Below are positions 15,690 to 24,377 of a stretch of 32,415 nucleotides of DNA, in pieces (positions within the stretch are counted from its first letter, which is position 1; every line of letters starts with the position of its first letter). Origin of the DNA: Rikenellaceae bacterium. Its GTDB lineage: Bacteria > Bacteroidota > Bacteroidia > Bacteroidales > Rikenellaceae. The stretch is taken from positions 1-32,415 of the forward strand of contig JAIRQC010000031.1 in assembly GCA_031256675.1 (NCBI GenBank). The letters are read 5' to 3'. The notes beneath the pieces are model-generated. The model ran no database searches. It saw only the letters and a list, made by a program, of their open reading frames with translations, and was not told the DNA's origin. A program made the position numbers and the translations under genes.

Positions 15690-16125
15690 CGATTTCCGGA
15701 GGTCGCGCTCCCTGCATGGCATTTGGAGTTTCAGTGGACGGTTTGTCCTCCGGTTCGCAGTTTTCGGGAGCTGGTTGTGCTTTGGCATGTCGTTTCCGCG
15801 GCGGGCTGTTTTTCGGCGCGCCACTTCCGGCAACGGATTGTCCTCAGGCATGTCGTTTCCGGCGACAGTTTGTCCTCCTGTGTGCCGCGGCGTGATGTGT
15901 TGGCCTACATGCGTCCATGCCCTCCACTTTCGGCAACGGTCTTTGCTTGCCGCTTTCGGGGGAGGTTTGCTCTCCGGCGCACTATTTCCGCGATGGATTG
16001 TTCTTATGTTTTGTCACTTCCGGCGACAGGCTGTTCTTTGGTGCGCCACTTCCGGCAACGGATTGTCCTCCGGCGTACCGCGGCGTGATGTATTGGCCTA
16101 CATGCGTCCATGCCCTCCATGTCGA
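15690..16125. repeat. Degenerate ~30-bp repeat array in a long spacer
   Basis: Variations on CCACTTCCGGCAACGGATTG and TGTCGTTTCCGGCGACAG follow each other across about 430 bp. A 28-bp block is identical at 15818-15845 and 16043-16070. A 42-bp block (15885-15926 and 16078-16119) recurs with a single mismatch. Units vary too much, and lack spacers of uniform length, for a CRISPR. Open frames through the array are long on both strands only because stop codons are rare in the unit. Confidence 0.75.
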
Positions 16126-16189
16126 ACTTTGTGCTGCACCTGAAAGCATGCCGCCAGCATGCCTCGTTCCGCATATATACGGGCGAGGG

Positions 16190-16345
16190 GTTTAGTAGCT
16201 TCTTATCGTCGTCGGGCAGGTAGCGGTATATGCCTGATTTTTTCGTCACGTCGCCGTCCGTCACCAGGCTCGCGACATGCTCTACCTGCTCTACCGCATT
16301 AACCGGCTTGTCCTTGAAGCGGCTTTCATCTCTTTGCGGCAAAGC
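16190..16345 (-). pseudogene. Fragment resembling the region before the HNH domain of a DUF262-type nuclease
   Basis: The minus strand reads DKPVNAVEQVEHVASLVTDG and VTKKSGIYRYLPDDDKKLLN. The pattern 'T-K-SGIY-YL-D-D-K-LN' resembles the part of DUF262/HNH (GmrSD-like) proteins just before the Cys-x-x-Cys HNH module. After LLN the similarity stops and the sequence passes into the repeat array, so the HNH motif itself is absent. This would be a short relic of a defence-type gene. The match is from memory of the family pattern and is uncertain. Confidence 0.35.
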
Positions 16346-16349
16346 GTTT

Positions 16350-16566
16350 TTGTCCGATGTCGTAAAACTTTGTCATTTGTATGATTTATGCATGCATTTA
16401 GATTAAAAAATTTAGCTCATAGAAATAAATTTCCCGAAACAAACGTTTAAGTCAAATACTCAACCGATAAAACGGCTATAATGATACGTTACAGTACTTC
16501 CACTAATGGTTCGATGTTTTTATGTGATCGCAGAGAGGTTTATGAACTTTCAAGCCCGGTCGCGCA
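16350..16566. other. AT-rich spacer, no supportable gene
   Basis: The stretch is AT-rich and has no recognisable gene. A plus-strand frame from 16481 (start MIRYSTSTNGSMFLCDRRE) is open across 16645 into the antisense of the DUF1573 relic. It could be the start of a broken gene joined there, but I recognise no family. Confidence 0.3.
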
Positions 16567-16974
16567 TCATAACCCCGAAGCTCGCGCTAAATACCTTAAT
16601 AATAGCAAACATGTCGAATATAGCAAACCCATTGAAACCCTACTGTCGCCCTGCATTACCGGTTTGTTGCTGAACTCCGCCACGGTGCAGCCGCACGTGG
16701 CCGTCGCCCTCTCGATAACGACGGGCGACGGCCCTGCGTTCACAAAACGGAAAACGCGGGCCGTACTGCCCTCGGCCTCCATGATCCTGTCCCTTCGGGC
16801 GACCTGCCCGTCGAAGCGGAGCGAGAGCCCTCGTGCTCCGGTCGCAGACGTTACGGGGTTGCGGTCGCCGCTATCGGCAGGAACAGCGGCAAACCGGCTG
16901 TTGCTCCGCACATCGCTCCCGCTACGCCCGCACGCCACGCAAAACAGCAGACAAACAACCAGACCCCCTCTCAT
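16567..16974 (-). pseudogene. DUF1573 lipoprotein, truncated after the CGC motif
   Basis: The 135-codon frame starts with a lipoprotein-like signal (LLFCVACGRS) and reaches the hallmark of DUF1573 proteins, 'VIERATATCGCTVAEF', followed by NKPVMQGDS. In the family this is followed by a 'G-F-K-I-V-N' beta strand set; here the sequence changes after QGDS to a hydrophobic, unrelated tail (LLYSTCLLLLRYL) and stops. About half the domain is missing. The junction at about 16645 marks a deletion or insertion. Its start overlaps the stop of the DUF4838 gene by 4 bp, so it was the second gene of that operon. DUF1573 function is unknown; its members are exported. Confidence 0.7.
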
Positions 16975-19163
16975 CTCACAGTTATCTCATCCATAAAGAA
17001 CCAGCACGGGTGCCCGACGCCGTAGTGCCATTCGGGGCAGGTGACAACCCCCTTAACGTCGAGGCGTATGTAACGCGCCGTGACGGGCGAGGCGGACGTA
17101 TGACCGAACGCCACATATTTCACCTGCGGCGAGCGGTCTTCGGGCAACGCACAGCTGCCGAAAGGGGTGTAGTTTGCGCCGTCGGTCGAGATCGAGAAAC
17201 TTGCCTCGCGCGGCAGCAGTATCCACGCCCCGAGCTGGTGGAGGAAGTCGGCAGATACGGATGTGAACTGCTTCGCCTCGCCCAGATCTACCACCAGCGA
17301 GCCGTCGCGGCCCTCCCAGCCGACCCAGCTCTCGACAAACGTCGAGCCGCCGAAAAGTCCGTCGGTCAGCGCGCCGCCCTCGCCCAGCGCGGCATATTTG
17401 CCGGTGGGCGGTTCGATGAACGTCACCTTCGCCCCGAGGGCCCTGCTCACGGTGGCGGCAAGCATGAACCGCTCGCGATAGAGGGCGCAGTACTCCTGCG
17501 GCGTGTTGTTCCGCTCGTTGAGTTCCGTCACGCCGAGTTCGCCTACGCGCCGCTCGAAAAGCGACAGTTTGACCGCCACCTCCGACGGGTCGTTGCCGCT
17601 CTGTGTGCGGAGTATTTCGAGTTCGGAGTATTGCAGCGTCAGCCTCTCGCGGCGCACCCGCTGCAACAGTTCGGGCTGGTCGGCAACGGCTTTTTCGGCC
17701 TCGTCGAACAGCTCTTTGTAGCGCCTCATCAATTCGGGGCGCAACATTCCCTCCTTGAACGTTACGGGCGAATCGTAGATCCACAGCCGGCTGCCGCTGC
17801 CGAGCAGCGCACCCTCCATCATCTTGATGTAGCGGTACATATACGTGGCGGCAGCGCCGTAATAGCCGTTGAGGAAACGCCGCATCAGCACATCGACGTC
17901 CGCGTCGGGGTTCCACATCAGTTTGGCTACCAGCCATGTACGCAACTCGCCAAAATTTGTCCCCGGCGAGGAGTTCATCTGGCAGTGGTGCATCGTCGCG
18001 TGGTGGTCGCGCAGCAGCCGGATGTTGGGTTGCAGGATATGGAAATTGGGGAACGGCGAGAGGTAGTTGTCGAAGTTGATGGCGTAGTCCCACACGTAGA
18101 TGTTGTCCGAGATGGCCGACCAGCCGGCGAGGGCCTTGACGAAATCGCGTCCCGAACGGTTCTCGGTCAGCGACACCTCGCGGTCGCAGTCAATGTCGCA
18201 CAGCATTATGTTCACGTTGGGCAGCGGACGGGTGTGTTTCGGCGGGTGCATGGTGTAGAGGTAGGCCAGCGTCGAGAGCTGTTTGTCGGGGAAGCGTTCG
18301 GCCAGCCGGTTCAGAAAGCGTATCAGGCTGCCCGAGGGCGACCCCTCGTAGTCGTCGATCGCCTTGCAACTGTCGCACTGGCAGTTGGTGTAGTTGCCGT
18401 CGTTCTGGCTGACCGAGATTATGTCGCTACCGGGGTTGGCGCGGAATATCGAGTCGATACGCGCCGCGACGATCTCGAACACCTCGTTGTTGGTCAGACA
18501 CCACTGGCTGGCCTTGCCAGGGTTGCGCTTGCCGCGGAACCATGAGTAGTATTCGGGGTGCTCCCTGCCGTAGATTGCCGAGGGCAGCAGGCGGTCGAAG
18601 GTGTGCACCCAGTAGCCTGCGGCGAAAACCTCGTCGGGGGTCTCGAGCCTGTGCCACAGTTTGTAAACGGCGTCCCTGCGCGCCATGTAGCACGGCGTCT
18701 GGCGGTACGAAAAGGCGGGGTTGTCCGTAATGTCGATAGCGGGCAACACAATGTCGCGCGAGGGGGTAAAGGTATATTCGTGCGCCCCGAGGCACTCTGC
18801 GCCGAGGTAGCGTTCCAGCAACTCCGCTACGCCGTAGGCGGTGGAGCGGCCTCCGTTGCCGGCAATGCGCAGCACGCCGCCGGAGGTCGAGATGCGGAAG
18901 CCGTCGGGTTTTACCCCCTCCACGGAGAGGTCGGCCACGTCGCCGATAGCCACGTCGCCCCTTGCCGGTTTAACGCCCGAGACCACCGGCAGCCGCGCTC
19001 CGCTGATGCGCGCAACGAAATCCTGCAACAGTGCGGCGGCAACGCTGTCGGCCCCGTTAGCTACGATACGCGACTTGGACTTGCCGTCCCTGACAAGGCT
19101 GACCTGCGCCGAAGCACTCGCAACGGCAAACAGGCAAAAAATTGAGATCAGTATGCTTTTCAT
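16971..19163 (-). CDS. DUF4838 exported glycosidase-like protein with C-terminal sugar-binding-type domain
   Basis: The 730-residue protein has a signal peptide (1-19, ASASAQ), a GH67/GH20-like N-terminal alpha/beta domain (about 20-130: IVANGADSVAAALLQDFVARI, STAYGVAELLERYLG), and a DUF4838 barrel-like region with REHPEYYSWFRG, ISVSQNDGNYTNCQCDSC, SLIRFLNRLAERFP and IYVWDYAINFDNYL. The C-terminus (about 590-730) looks like an F5/8-type C (galactose-binding-like) domain ending CWFFMDEITVR. DUF4838 proteins are predicted carbohydrate-active, with no reaction known to me. It probably acts in the periplasm or at the surface on a glycan. A broken DUF1573 gene follows by overlap. No TAnnTTTG box was found upstream. 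Confidence 0.88.
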   Translation of the reverse strand: MKSILISIFCLFAVASASAQVSLVRDGKSKSRIVANGADSVAAALLQDFVARISGARLPVVSGVKPARGDVAIGDVADLSVEGVKPDGFRISTSGGVLRIAGNGGRSTAYGVAELLERYLGAECLGAHEYTFTPSRDIVLPAIDITDNPAFSYRQTPCYMARRDAVYKLWHRLETPDEVFAAGYWVHTFDRLLPSAIYGREHPEYYSWFRGKRNPGKASQWCLTNNEVFEIVAARIDSIFRANPGSDIISVSQNDGNYTNCQCDSCKAIDDYEGSPSGSLIRFLNRLAERFPDKQLSTLAYLYTMHPPKHTRPLPNVNIMLCDIDCDREVSLTENRSGRDFVKALAGWSAISDNIYVWDYAINFDNYLSPFPNFHILQPNIRLLRDHHATMHHCQMNSSPGTNFGELRTWLVAKLMWNPDADVDVLMRRFLNGYYGAAATYMYRYIKMMEGALLGSGSRLWIYDSPVTFKEGMLRPELMRRYKELFDEAEKAVADQPELLQRVRRERLTLQYSELEILRTQSGNDPSEVAVKLSLFERRVGELGVTELNERNNTPQEYCALYRERFMLAATVSRALGAKVTFIEPPTGKYAALGEGGALTDGLFGGSTFVESWVGWEGRDGSLVVDLGEAKQFTSVSADFLHQLGAWILLPREASFSISTDGANYTPFGSCALPEDRSPQVKYVAFGHTSASPVTARYIRLDVKGVVTCPEWHYGVGHPCWFFMDEITVR

Positions 19164-19204
19164 GGCAGATATGGTTTTTTAGTATTATTGTCTCTGTTTT
19201 ACCT

Positions 19205-19415
19205 GCGGTTATTCCGATTTTCATCCCTGATGGCTATCTTGATGATTATCTTGTGATGGTTATCCTGTTGTTTATCTGGGCGATTATCTTGTGATGATTA
19301 TTTTGTGATGGTTGCCTTGTGATGGTTATCTTGATGGTTATTTTGTGATGGTTGTCTTGATGGTTGCCTTGTGATGTGGTATCCTGATATTTATTTTGAT
19401 GGTTATCGCCGGATG
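19205..19415. repeat. Degenerate ~15-bp repeat around TTGTGATGGTTATC
   Basis: About 14 variations of GATGGTTATCTTGT or TTGTGATGGTTGCC run head to tail with small insertions, for example TTGTGATGATTATTTTGTGA. It begins about 40 bp upstream of the DUF4838 start. There is no coding content. Confidence 0.8.
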
Positions 19416-19419
19416 GTTT

Positions 19420-19983
19420 TCAAGACATGTTAATATATTTTAGTTTTGCTCTCGTCCTGCTAATAAATAGGTATATTCGAATTTATGTTAACGTTTATGG
19501 CTAAGCCTTTTATGGCGGGCCGTGCATCAGGGTGAAAACGTTTGTTGCGTGCGACAAAGACCATGAATATTTCATAAAGATACATACTAATAATTAAACA
19601 TGCAAACTAAGGGCGGAACAAGGGGACGTTCGGTTGATAATTTAATAGACAATTGGGCATTCAGCTGGCAATATGCTGACGGTAAGAGCGTTGAACTGTG
19701 CTTTTCGGCCTCGCAGAAGCCGGAGGGCTACGCCAACAACTCACAACCAGTAACCAACAATCCACAACCAACAACTCGCAACCCGCGGCCATCTCGGGCG
19801 CAGGCTCGCCGACATGTCGCCGTAATGCCTTTCGCCGGCGGCTTCGGCAGCGTCATTCAACGAAGCCTCCCCTCGTCGGCTGCAGGCCACAAAAACTGCG
19901 GGTCACAAAAGACGCCACTCCCGCCAAAACAACACAATATTAATATCACGCCTGAATCTAACAGTTTCAACCCTTGATTCATA
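19420..19983. other. Spacer without supportable gene
   Basis: A perfect TAnnTTTG match (TAGTTTTG) stands at 19441-19448 on the plus strand but leads to no clear gene. A 125-codon plus-strand frame at 19600-19977 (MQTKGGTRGRSVDNLIDNWA at its start) becomes low-complexity (Asn, Gln, Pro) and has no recognisable domain. I do not call it a gene. A small RNA from the promoter-like site cannot be excluded. Confidence 0.3.
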
Positions 19984-21264
19984 TTAAATATTTTCCTCTT
20001 CGTTTGCCGTGTTGGCGTCCTGCTCAATCTCGATTGCCTCGCCCAACAGCGCGGCGGTCTGCTCCTGTGGCAACGACTCGACGGTGCGCAGCCTGCGCTC
20101 GATGGCCCGCGTCCTGACCCCTGCGTCGGTTATGCTGTTAGTTACGCTTTGCAACTGCCGCGAGGCGCGGTCGAGCACATCGCCGAATTTCCCGAACTCC
20201 GTCTTCACCGCCCCCAGTATCGTCCACACCTCGCTCGTCCGCTTTTGGATGGCCAGCGTCCGGAAACCCATTTGCAGACTGCTCAGAAATGCCGCCAGGT
20301 TCGTCGGGCCGACGACGGTAATGCGCAGGTCGCGACGCAGCGACTCGAAAAGCTCCACCGAACGCAGTATCTCGGCGTATATCCCCTCCGACGGCACGAA
20401 CATGATGGCGAAATCGGTGGTCGCCGGCGGGTTGACATACTTCGAGGCGATGCTTTTGGCCGTGTTGCGCACCGCCGTCTCGAACCGCTTGCGCAGTGCG
20501 ACGAGGCTCTCCTTTGGCTGGCCCGCGTCGTAAGCGTCGCAGAGCCGTTGATAGTCCTCGACGGGAAATTTCGAGTCGATCGGCAACAGCAGCATGGCCC
20601 CGTCGTCGCTCTGGCCGGGAAGTTTCACTGCCGCGTCGACAAATTCGTTCGGCCTGACAGCAACCTGCGTCTCGTACTGTTCGGGCGATAGGATCTGGTC
20701 GAGCAGGATTTCGAGCTGCACCTCGCCGAACGTGCCGCGCGTCTTGACGTTGGTCAACACCTTTTTCAGCCCCCCCACATCGCCGGCGAGGGTCTGCATC
20801 TCGCCCAATCCCTTCTGTACCTCTTCGAGCCGCTTGCTGATGAGCTCGAACGACTCGTTGAAGCGTTTGTTGATCGACTCCTGCAACTTCTCGTCCACCG
20901 TTTTGCGCATCTCTTCGAGCCGTTTGTTGTTGTCCTCCTGAATACCCGCAAGTTTACGCTCGATGGTGTCGCGAATCTCTTTCAGCGAGCGGTTCAGCTC
21001 CTCGCGGTTGTTCTTGAAGGCCTCTGCGCTCTCTTTCCTGTTGGTCTGGAAAGCCTCGCTGCTCTCCCTTCGGTTCTCGCGAAACTCCTCGCGAACGAGC
21101 TTGTCGAGGCGCGCTGTTTCGTCGCGCACACCGTTCAGCGTTTCATCGCGCACGCCGTTCAGTCTGTTCAGGATCTCGCTGTTGTCGGGCTTTCGGGCCA
21201 GCGCGACGACGAGGTTGACCGCCGCAAGGATCGCCGCCGCCACAAGCAGTATGGTTGTTGTCAT
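19984..21264 (-). CDS. rmuC: DNA recombination protein RmuC
   Basis: From the ATG at 21264 the protein has 426 residues. It starts with an N-terminal membrane anchor (ILLVAAAILAAVNLVVAL), followed by a long coiled coil (about 30-190, with repeats such as LNGVRDETLNGVRDETARLD and ESSEAFQTNRKESAEAFKNN). The RmuC nuclease-like domain follows with RGTFGEVQLEILLDQIL, PIDSKFPVEDYQRL, FAIMFVPSEGIYAEIL, VVGPTNLAAFL and MGFRTLAIQKRTSEVW, all family hallmarks. RmuC limits recombination at inverted repeats and is thought to be a membrane-tethered nuclease. The long upstream frame is rejected because the anchor begins at this ATG and a promoter box lies at 21288-21295. It diverges from a secreted-protein gene. 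Confidence 0.95.
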   Translation of the reverse strand: MTTTILLVAAAILAAVNLVVALARKPDNSEILNRLNGVRDETLNGVRDETARLDKLVREEFRENRRESSEAFQTNRKESAEAFKNNREELNRSLKEIRDTIERKLAGIQEDNNKRLEEMRKTVDEKLQESINKRFNESFELISKRLEEVQKGLGEMQTLAGDVGGLKKVLTNVKTRGTFGEVQLEILLDQILSPEQYETQVAVRPNEFVDAAVKLPGQSDDGAMLLLPIDSKFPVEDYQRLCDAYDAGQPKESLVALRKRFETAVRNTAKSIASKYVNPPATTDFAIMFVPSEGIYAEILRSVELFESLRRDLRITVVGPTNLAAFLSSLQMGFRTLAIQKRTSEVWTILGAVKTEFGKFGDVLDRASRQLQSVTNSITDAGVRTRAIERRLRTVESLPQEQTAALLGEAIEIEQDANTANEEENI

Positions 21265-21287
21265 GATCACATGTTTTTTAGAGATTT

Positions 21288-21295
21288 CAAAATTA
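21288..21295 (-). promoter_or_regulatory. -7 box of the rmuC promoter
   Basis: The minus strand reads TAATTTTG, a perfect TAnnTTTG match, 24 bp before the rmuC ATG. It stands 5 bp from the -7 box of the opposite gene. Confidence 0.55.
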
Positions 21296-21300
21296 ATAAA

Positions 21301-21308
21301 TATCTTTG
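21301..21308 (+). promoter_or_regulatory. -7 box of the divergent secreted-protein gene
   Basis: TATCTTTG matches TAnnTTTG perfectly, 31 bp before the ATG at 21340. The two divergent -7 boxes are back to back, so the two polymerases would compete for this site. Confidence 0.6.
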
Positions 21309-21339
21309 CATAAAAAGGCCACTGTATAAAAATACCGCG

Positions 21340-22188
21340 ATGAAAATATCTCTTTGCGCGCTGTTTCTCGTGGCGGCGGCTGGTGTGCGCGCGCAGCGGA
21401 CGGTACATGTGATGACTGCCCTGTGCGACAACAAATATCAGGGCATCGTGAAGGTTCCCTCCGCCATCGGCAACGGACAGAAGCCCGCCGCCAACCTCTA
21501 CTGGGGCTGCGCATACGGCATAAAGACATTTTTCGGCAAGAGCTCCGAGTGGAAGCGCGTGGCCTCCGTGGCCGGTTTCCCCGACAGGGACAGCGTTGTG
21601 CTGGAGCGCATCGTCTTCCGCCACCGCAGCGGACAGTGGCATCTGGTGGCCGACGCCTACAACGGCAAACATATCAAACAGTGCACAACAGACTTTCTCA
21701 AAGCGTGCGCAGGGACTTCGTCCATAAGCATTGAGGCGGGCGGGGTGAAGCTACCCAGTGCGGAGGTCGCGGTATATGTGGGACATAACGGGCTGATGGA
21801 TTTCAGCCTCTCCACAGGCGTGGCTTCCGGCAATCCCGCCGACAGCGGCAGTTCCGGCGCTTCCGGCGGGTCGGGCGGGTCGAAAAGGCGGGCGATCGTT
21901 CTTGCCTGCGCCAGCCGACAATATTTCACGCCATACATAAAGGCCTCCGGCGCCGGCCCGCTGCTCTGGACTACCAACCTGATGTGTCCTGAAGCCTACA
22001 CCCTGCACGACGCCCTCTCCGCGTATATCGCCGGAGGCGACGACCGCGCGGTGCATTCGGCTGCCGCTGCCGCCTACGCCAAATATCAGAAATGCTCCGT
22101 CGCGGCGGCCAGGAAGCTGATCGTCACCGGCTATTCCGACAACCGGTTCATGGAGAGCGTCGCGCTGATAAAAAACCTGTTCCGATGA
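21340..22188 (+). CDS. Secreted protein of unknown function with caspase-like His/Cys pattern
   Basis: The 282-residue protein has a signal peptide (1-19, MKISLCALFLVAAAGVRAQ) and begins its mature part TVHVMTALCDNKYQGIVKVP. Further conserved-looking stretches are NLYWGCAYGIKTFF and LVADAYNGKHI. Two strand-plus-motif blocks, AEVAVYVGHNG (His149) and RAIVLACASRQYF (Cys190), have the shape of the His and Cys blocks of clan CD (caspase/CHAT-like) peptidases. They are separated by a Gly/Ser-rich linker (residues 165-181). I do not recognise a named family, and peptidase activity is an inference from the motif shape only. The ATG is fixed by the signal peptide and the promoter box 31 bp before. 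Its stop overlaps the start of the next gene, so the two are coupled. Confidence 0.75.
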   Translation: MKISLCALFLVAAAGVRAQRTVHVMTALCDNKYQGIVKVPSAIGNGQKPAANLYWGCAYGIKTFFGKSSEWKRVASVAGFPDRDSVVLERIVFRHRSGQWHLVADAYNGKHIKQCTTDFLKACAGTSSISIEAGGVKLPSAEVAVYVGHNGLMDFSLSTGVASGNPADSGSSGASGGSGGSKRRAIVLACASRQYFTPYIKASGAGPLLWTTNLMCPEAYTLHDALSAYIAGGDDRAVHSAAAAAYAKYQKCSVAAARKLIVTGYSDNRFMESVALIKNLFR

Positions 22189-23141
22189 AGATAGCCATAA
22201 CCGGCGCGGCGGGGAACCTGGGCGGGCTGCTGGCGCGGCGGCTCGCTGCGGAGGGGCTTGCGGAGCTGAACCTGCTCGTCCACCGCCGCGACGTGGCCCC
22301 CGAACTGCGCGACAGGCAGAGGGTCGAGGTGTTCAGGGTCGATCTGGCGCGCCCCGAAACGCTCAACGAAGCGTTGCAGGGGGTGAACGCGGTGATACAT
22401 TTCGCCGGAGTGCTGTTCCGCGCCCGTCCGGAGAGGTTCCTGCCCACGACCAACACGCTATATTTCCGGAATTTGCTCGCCGCCGCAGAACAGGCAGGGG
22501 TAAGGCGCGTCGTGTTGGCGAGTTTTCCGCATGTTGAGGGGGAAAGCTCGCCCGCCGCACCTGCGAAGGGCATACTGACCGGCAGTCCGGTCTCGGTGCA
22601 CGCCCGCACGAGGCTCGACGAGGAGCGGCTGCTGTTCGACCGGAGCGCGTGCACAGGCATGGAGGCGGTGTCACTGCGGCTGGGGATGGTTTACGGGGAT
22701 GGGATACTGATGATCGACGCCATGCGGTGGCTGGCCCGCCGCCGGCTGTTGGGGGTGTGGCGGCAGCCGACATGGATACATCTCATATCAACGGAGGACT
22801 GTCTCGCCGCGACCGTTGCGGCATTACTGAACCCCGAAGTCCGCGGCATTTACCACCTCGGCGACGAAGGGGTGCAGACGTTGCAGCAGTTTATCGACGG
22901 CTGTTGCGCTGTGTGGGGCTGTCCGAAACCGTGGCGTATGCCCGTATGGATGATCCGTGCGGCGGCCTGGGCGTGCGAAACGTTTTCGGCAGTCACAGGC
23001 TCGCGCGCGCCGCTCACGCAGGACTTCATAACCATCGGCATGTCGTCATATTACGGCGACACGGCCCGAACCCGCGCCGAACTGCTGCCGCGGCTCAAAT
23101 ACCGGACATACCGCGAGGGTCAGCAGACGCTGCGCAGATAG
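22185..23141 (+). CDS. NAD-dependent epimerase/dehydratase-like (extended SDR) protein
   Basis: The 318-residue protein has a Rossmann fold with MKIAITGAAGNLGGLLARRL (GxxGxxG, residues 7-13) and NAVIHFAGVLF near residues 75-85. Further extended-SDR features are NLLAAAEQAGVRRVVLASFP, LRLGMVYGDG and DCLAATVAALL. The usual catalytic Tyr-x-x-x-Lys appears to be changed: the corresponding stretch reads VSVHARTRLDEERLL, with no Tyr. The reaction therefore cannot be predicted and NAD(P) binding without catalysis is possible. The ATG overlaps the stop of the secreted-protein gene (ATGA), which gives translational coupling. The 3' end overlaps the convergent clpX by 22 bp. Confidence 0.85.
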   Translation: MKIAITGAAGNLGGLLARRLAAEGLAELNLLVHRRDVAPELRDRQRVEVFRVDLARPETLNEALQGVNAVIHFAGVLFRARPERFLPTTNTLYFRNLLAAAEQAGVRRVVLASFPHVEGESSPAAPAKGILTGSPVSVHARTRLDEERLLFDRSACTGMEAVSLRLGMVYGDGILMIDAMRWLARRRLLGVWRQPTWIHLISTEDCLAATVAALLNPEVRGIYHLGDEGVQTLQQFIDGCCAVWGCPKPWRMPVWMIRAAAWACETFSAVTGSRAPLTQDFITIGMSSYYGDTARTRAELLPRLKYRTYREGQQTLRR

Positions 23142-24376
23142 GGCGAGGTCTCGATCTTCTGTCGGGCGTAGTCGGCGGTAACGGTGAAACTCCTGCCATC
23201 GGGCGACCCTTCCGACGGCATGTCGAACATGGCGTCCATCATGATCGCCTCGCAGATCGAGCGCAGGCCGCGGGCGCCGAGTTTGAACTCGATCGACTTG
23301 TCGACGATGTAGTCCAGCGCCTGGTCGTCGAAATGCAACTCCACGCCGTCGAGGGCAAAAAGGCTCACGTACTGCTTGACGATGGCGTTTCGCGGCTCGG
23401 TAAGTATCCGTCGCAGGGCCTCGCGACCAAGCGGCTCGAGGTAGGTCAACACCGGCAAACGTCCCACCAGCTCAGGGATCAGGCCGAACGATTTGAGATC
23501 CTGCGGCATGACGTACTGCATCAGGTTGTCGCGGTCGATCATCGTGCGGCTGCCGATGCGGTCGTAACCCACGGCGTTGGTGTTGAGCCGCTGGGCGATC
23601 TTGCGCTCCACGCCGTCGAACGCCCCGCCACAGATGAACAGAATGTCGGATGTGTTGACCTGCACGAACTTCTGTTCCGGATGTTTGCGCCCCCCTTCGG
23701 GCGGAACGTTGACCACCGCCCCTTCGAGGATCTTCAACAGGGCTTGCTGCACCCCCTCGCCCGACACGTCGCGCGTTATGGAGGGGTTGTCGCCCTTGCG
23801 GGCTATCTTGTCGATCTCGTCGATGAATATTATGCCGCGTTCGGTGAGCGGAAGGTTGTAGTCGGCAGCCTGATAGAGGCGCGAGAGTATCCCCTCTACG
23901 TCCTCGCCCACATAACCGGCCTCGGTGAGGGTCGTGGCGTCGACGATGGTGAACGGCACCTTCAACAGCCTGGCTATCGTGCGGGCCAGCAGCGTCTTGC
24001 CCGTGCCGGTGGGGCCTATCATTATGATGTTCGACTTGTCTATCTCCACCTCCGGCGCCTTGCCCTGTGCGTGGTAGAGCCGTTTGTAGTGGTTGTAGAC
24101 CGCCACCGACAGGAACTTTTTGGCCGCATCCTGCCCGATGACCCACTGGTCGAGGAACCGTTTGATCTCCTGCGGCTTGAGCAGCTCTTCCATGCGCACC
24201 TCCGGCACGCCGGGCTTTCGTTTTCCCACGGTCTCCTGCAACAGTTTGTGGCCGTGCTCGATGCAGCGGTCGCAGACGAACGCGCCTTCGTTGCCGCCGA
24301 ACATCGCATCGACCTCGCTACGCGGCAGGTCGCAGAACGAGCAGCAATCGTCATTACTCGACACCTTTTTCGCCAT
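23120..24376 (-). CDS. clpX: ClpX, ATP-dependent unfoldase of the ClpXP protease
   Basis: The 418-residue AAA+ protein has the N-terminal zinc-binding domain (CSFC ... CDRC), Walker A GPTGTGKT, pore-loop GYVGEDVE, Walker [10 protein letters not shown], and the sensor-2 region [13 protein letters not shown]. The loop that docks on ClpP appears as AVGYDRIG, in place of the IGF of Escherichia coli. It unfolds tagged or damaged proteins and feeds them to ClpP. It begins 1 bp after the clpP stop codon, in the order tig-clpP-clpX on the minus strand, one operon for protein quality control. It is complete, and its 3' end overlaps the convergent SDR gene by 22 bp. Confidence 0.98.
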   Translation of the reverse strand: MAKKVSSNDDCCSFCDLPRSEVDAMFGGNEGAFVCDRCIEHGHKLLQETVGKRKPGVPEVRMEELLKPQEIKRFLDQWVIGQDAAKKFLSVAVYNHYKRLYHAQGKAPEVEIDKSNIIMIGPTGTGKTLLARTIARLLKVPFTIVDATTLTEAGYVGEDVEGILSRLYQAADYNLPLTERGIIFIDEIDKIARKGDNPSITRDVSGEGVQQALLKILEGAVVNVPPEGGRKHPEQKFVQVNTSDILFICGGAFDGVERKIAQRLNTNAVGYDRIGSRTMIDRDNLMQYVMPQDLKSFGLIPELVGRLPVLTYLEPLGREALRRILTEPRNAIVKQYVSLFALDGVELHFDDQALDYIVDKSIEFKLGARGLRSICEAIMMDAMFDMPSEGSPDGRSFTVTADYARQKIETSPYLRSVC

Positions 24377-24377
24377 G

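Noticed and set aside
15690-16125. CRISPR array
   Set aside because: Repeat units vary strongly, there are no spacers of constant length, and no cas gene is near.
16833-18545. 570-codon plus-strand frame opposite the DUF4838 gene
   Set aside because: Antisense shadow; the opposite strand has a signal peptide, family motifs and the right length.
19600-19977. 125-codon plus-strand frame as a gene
   Set aside because: Low-complexity Asn/Gln/Pro text, no domain, no start context; left as spacer.
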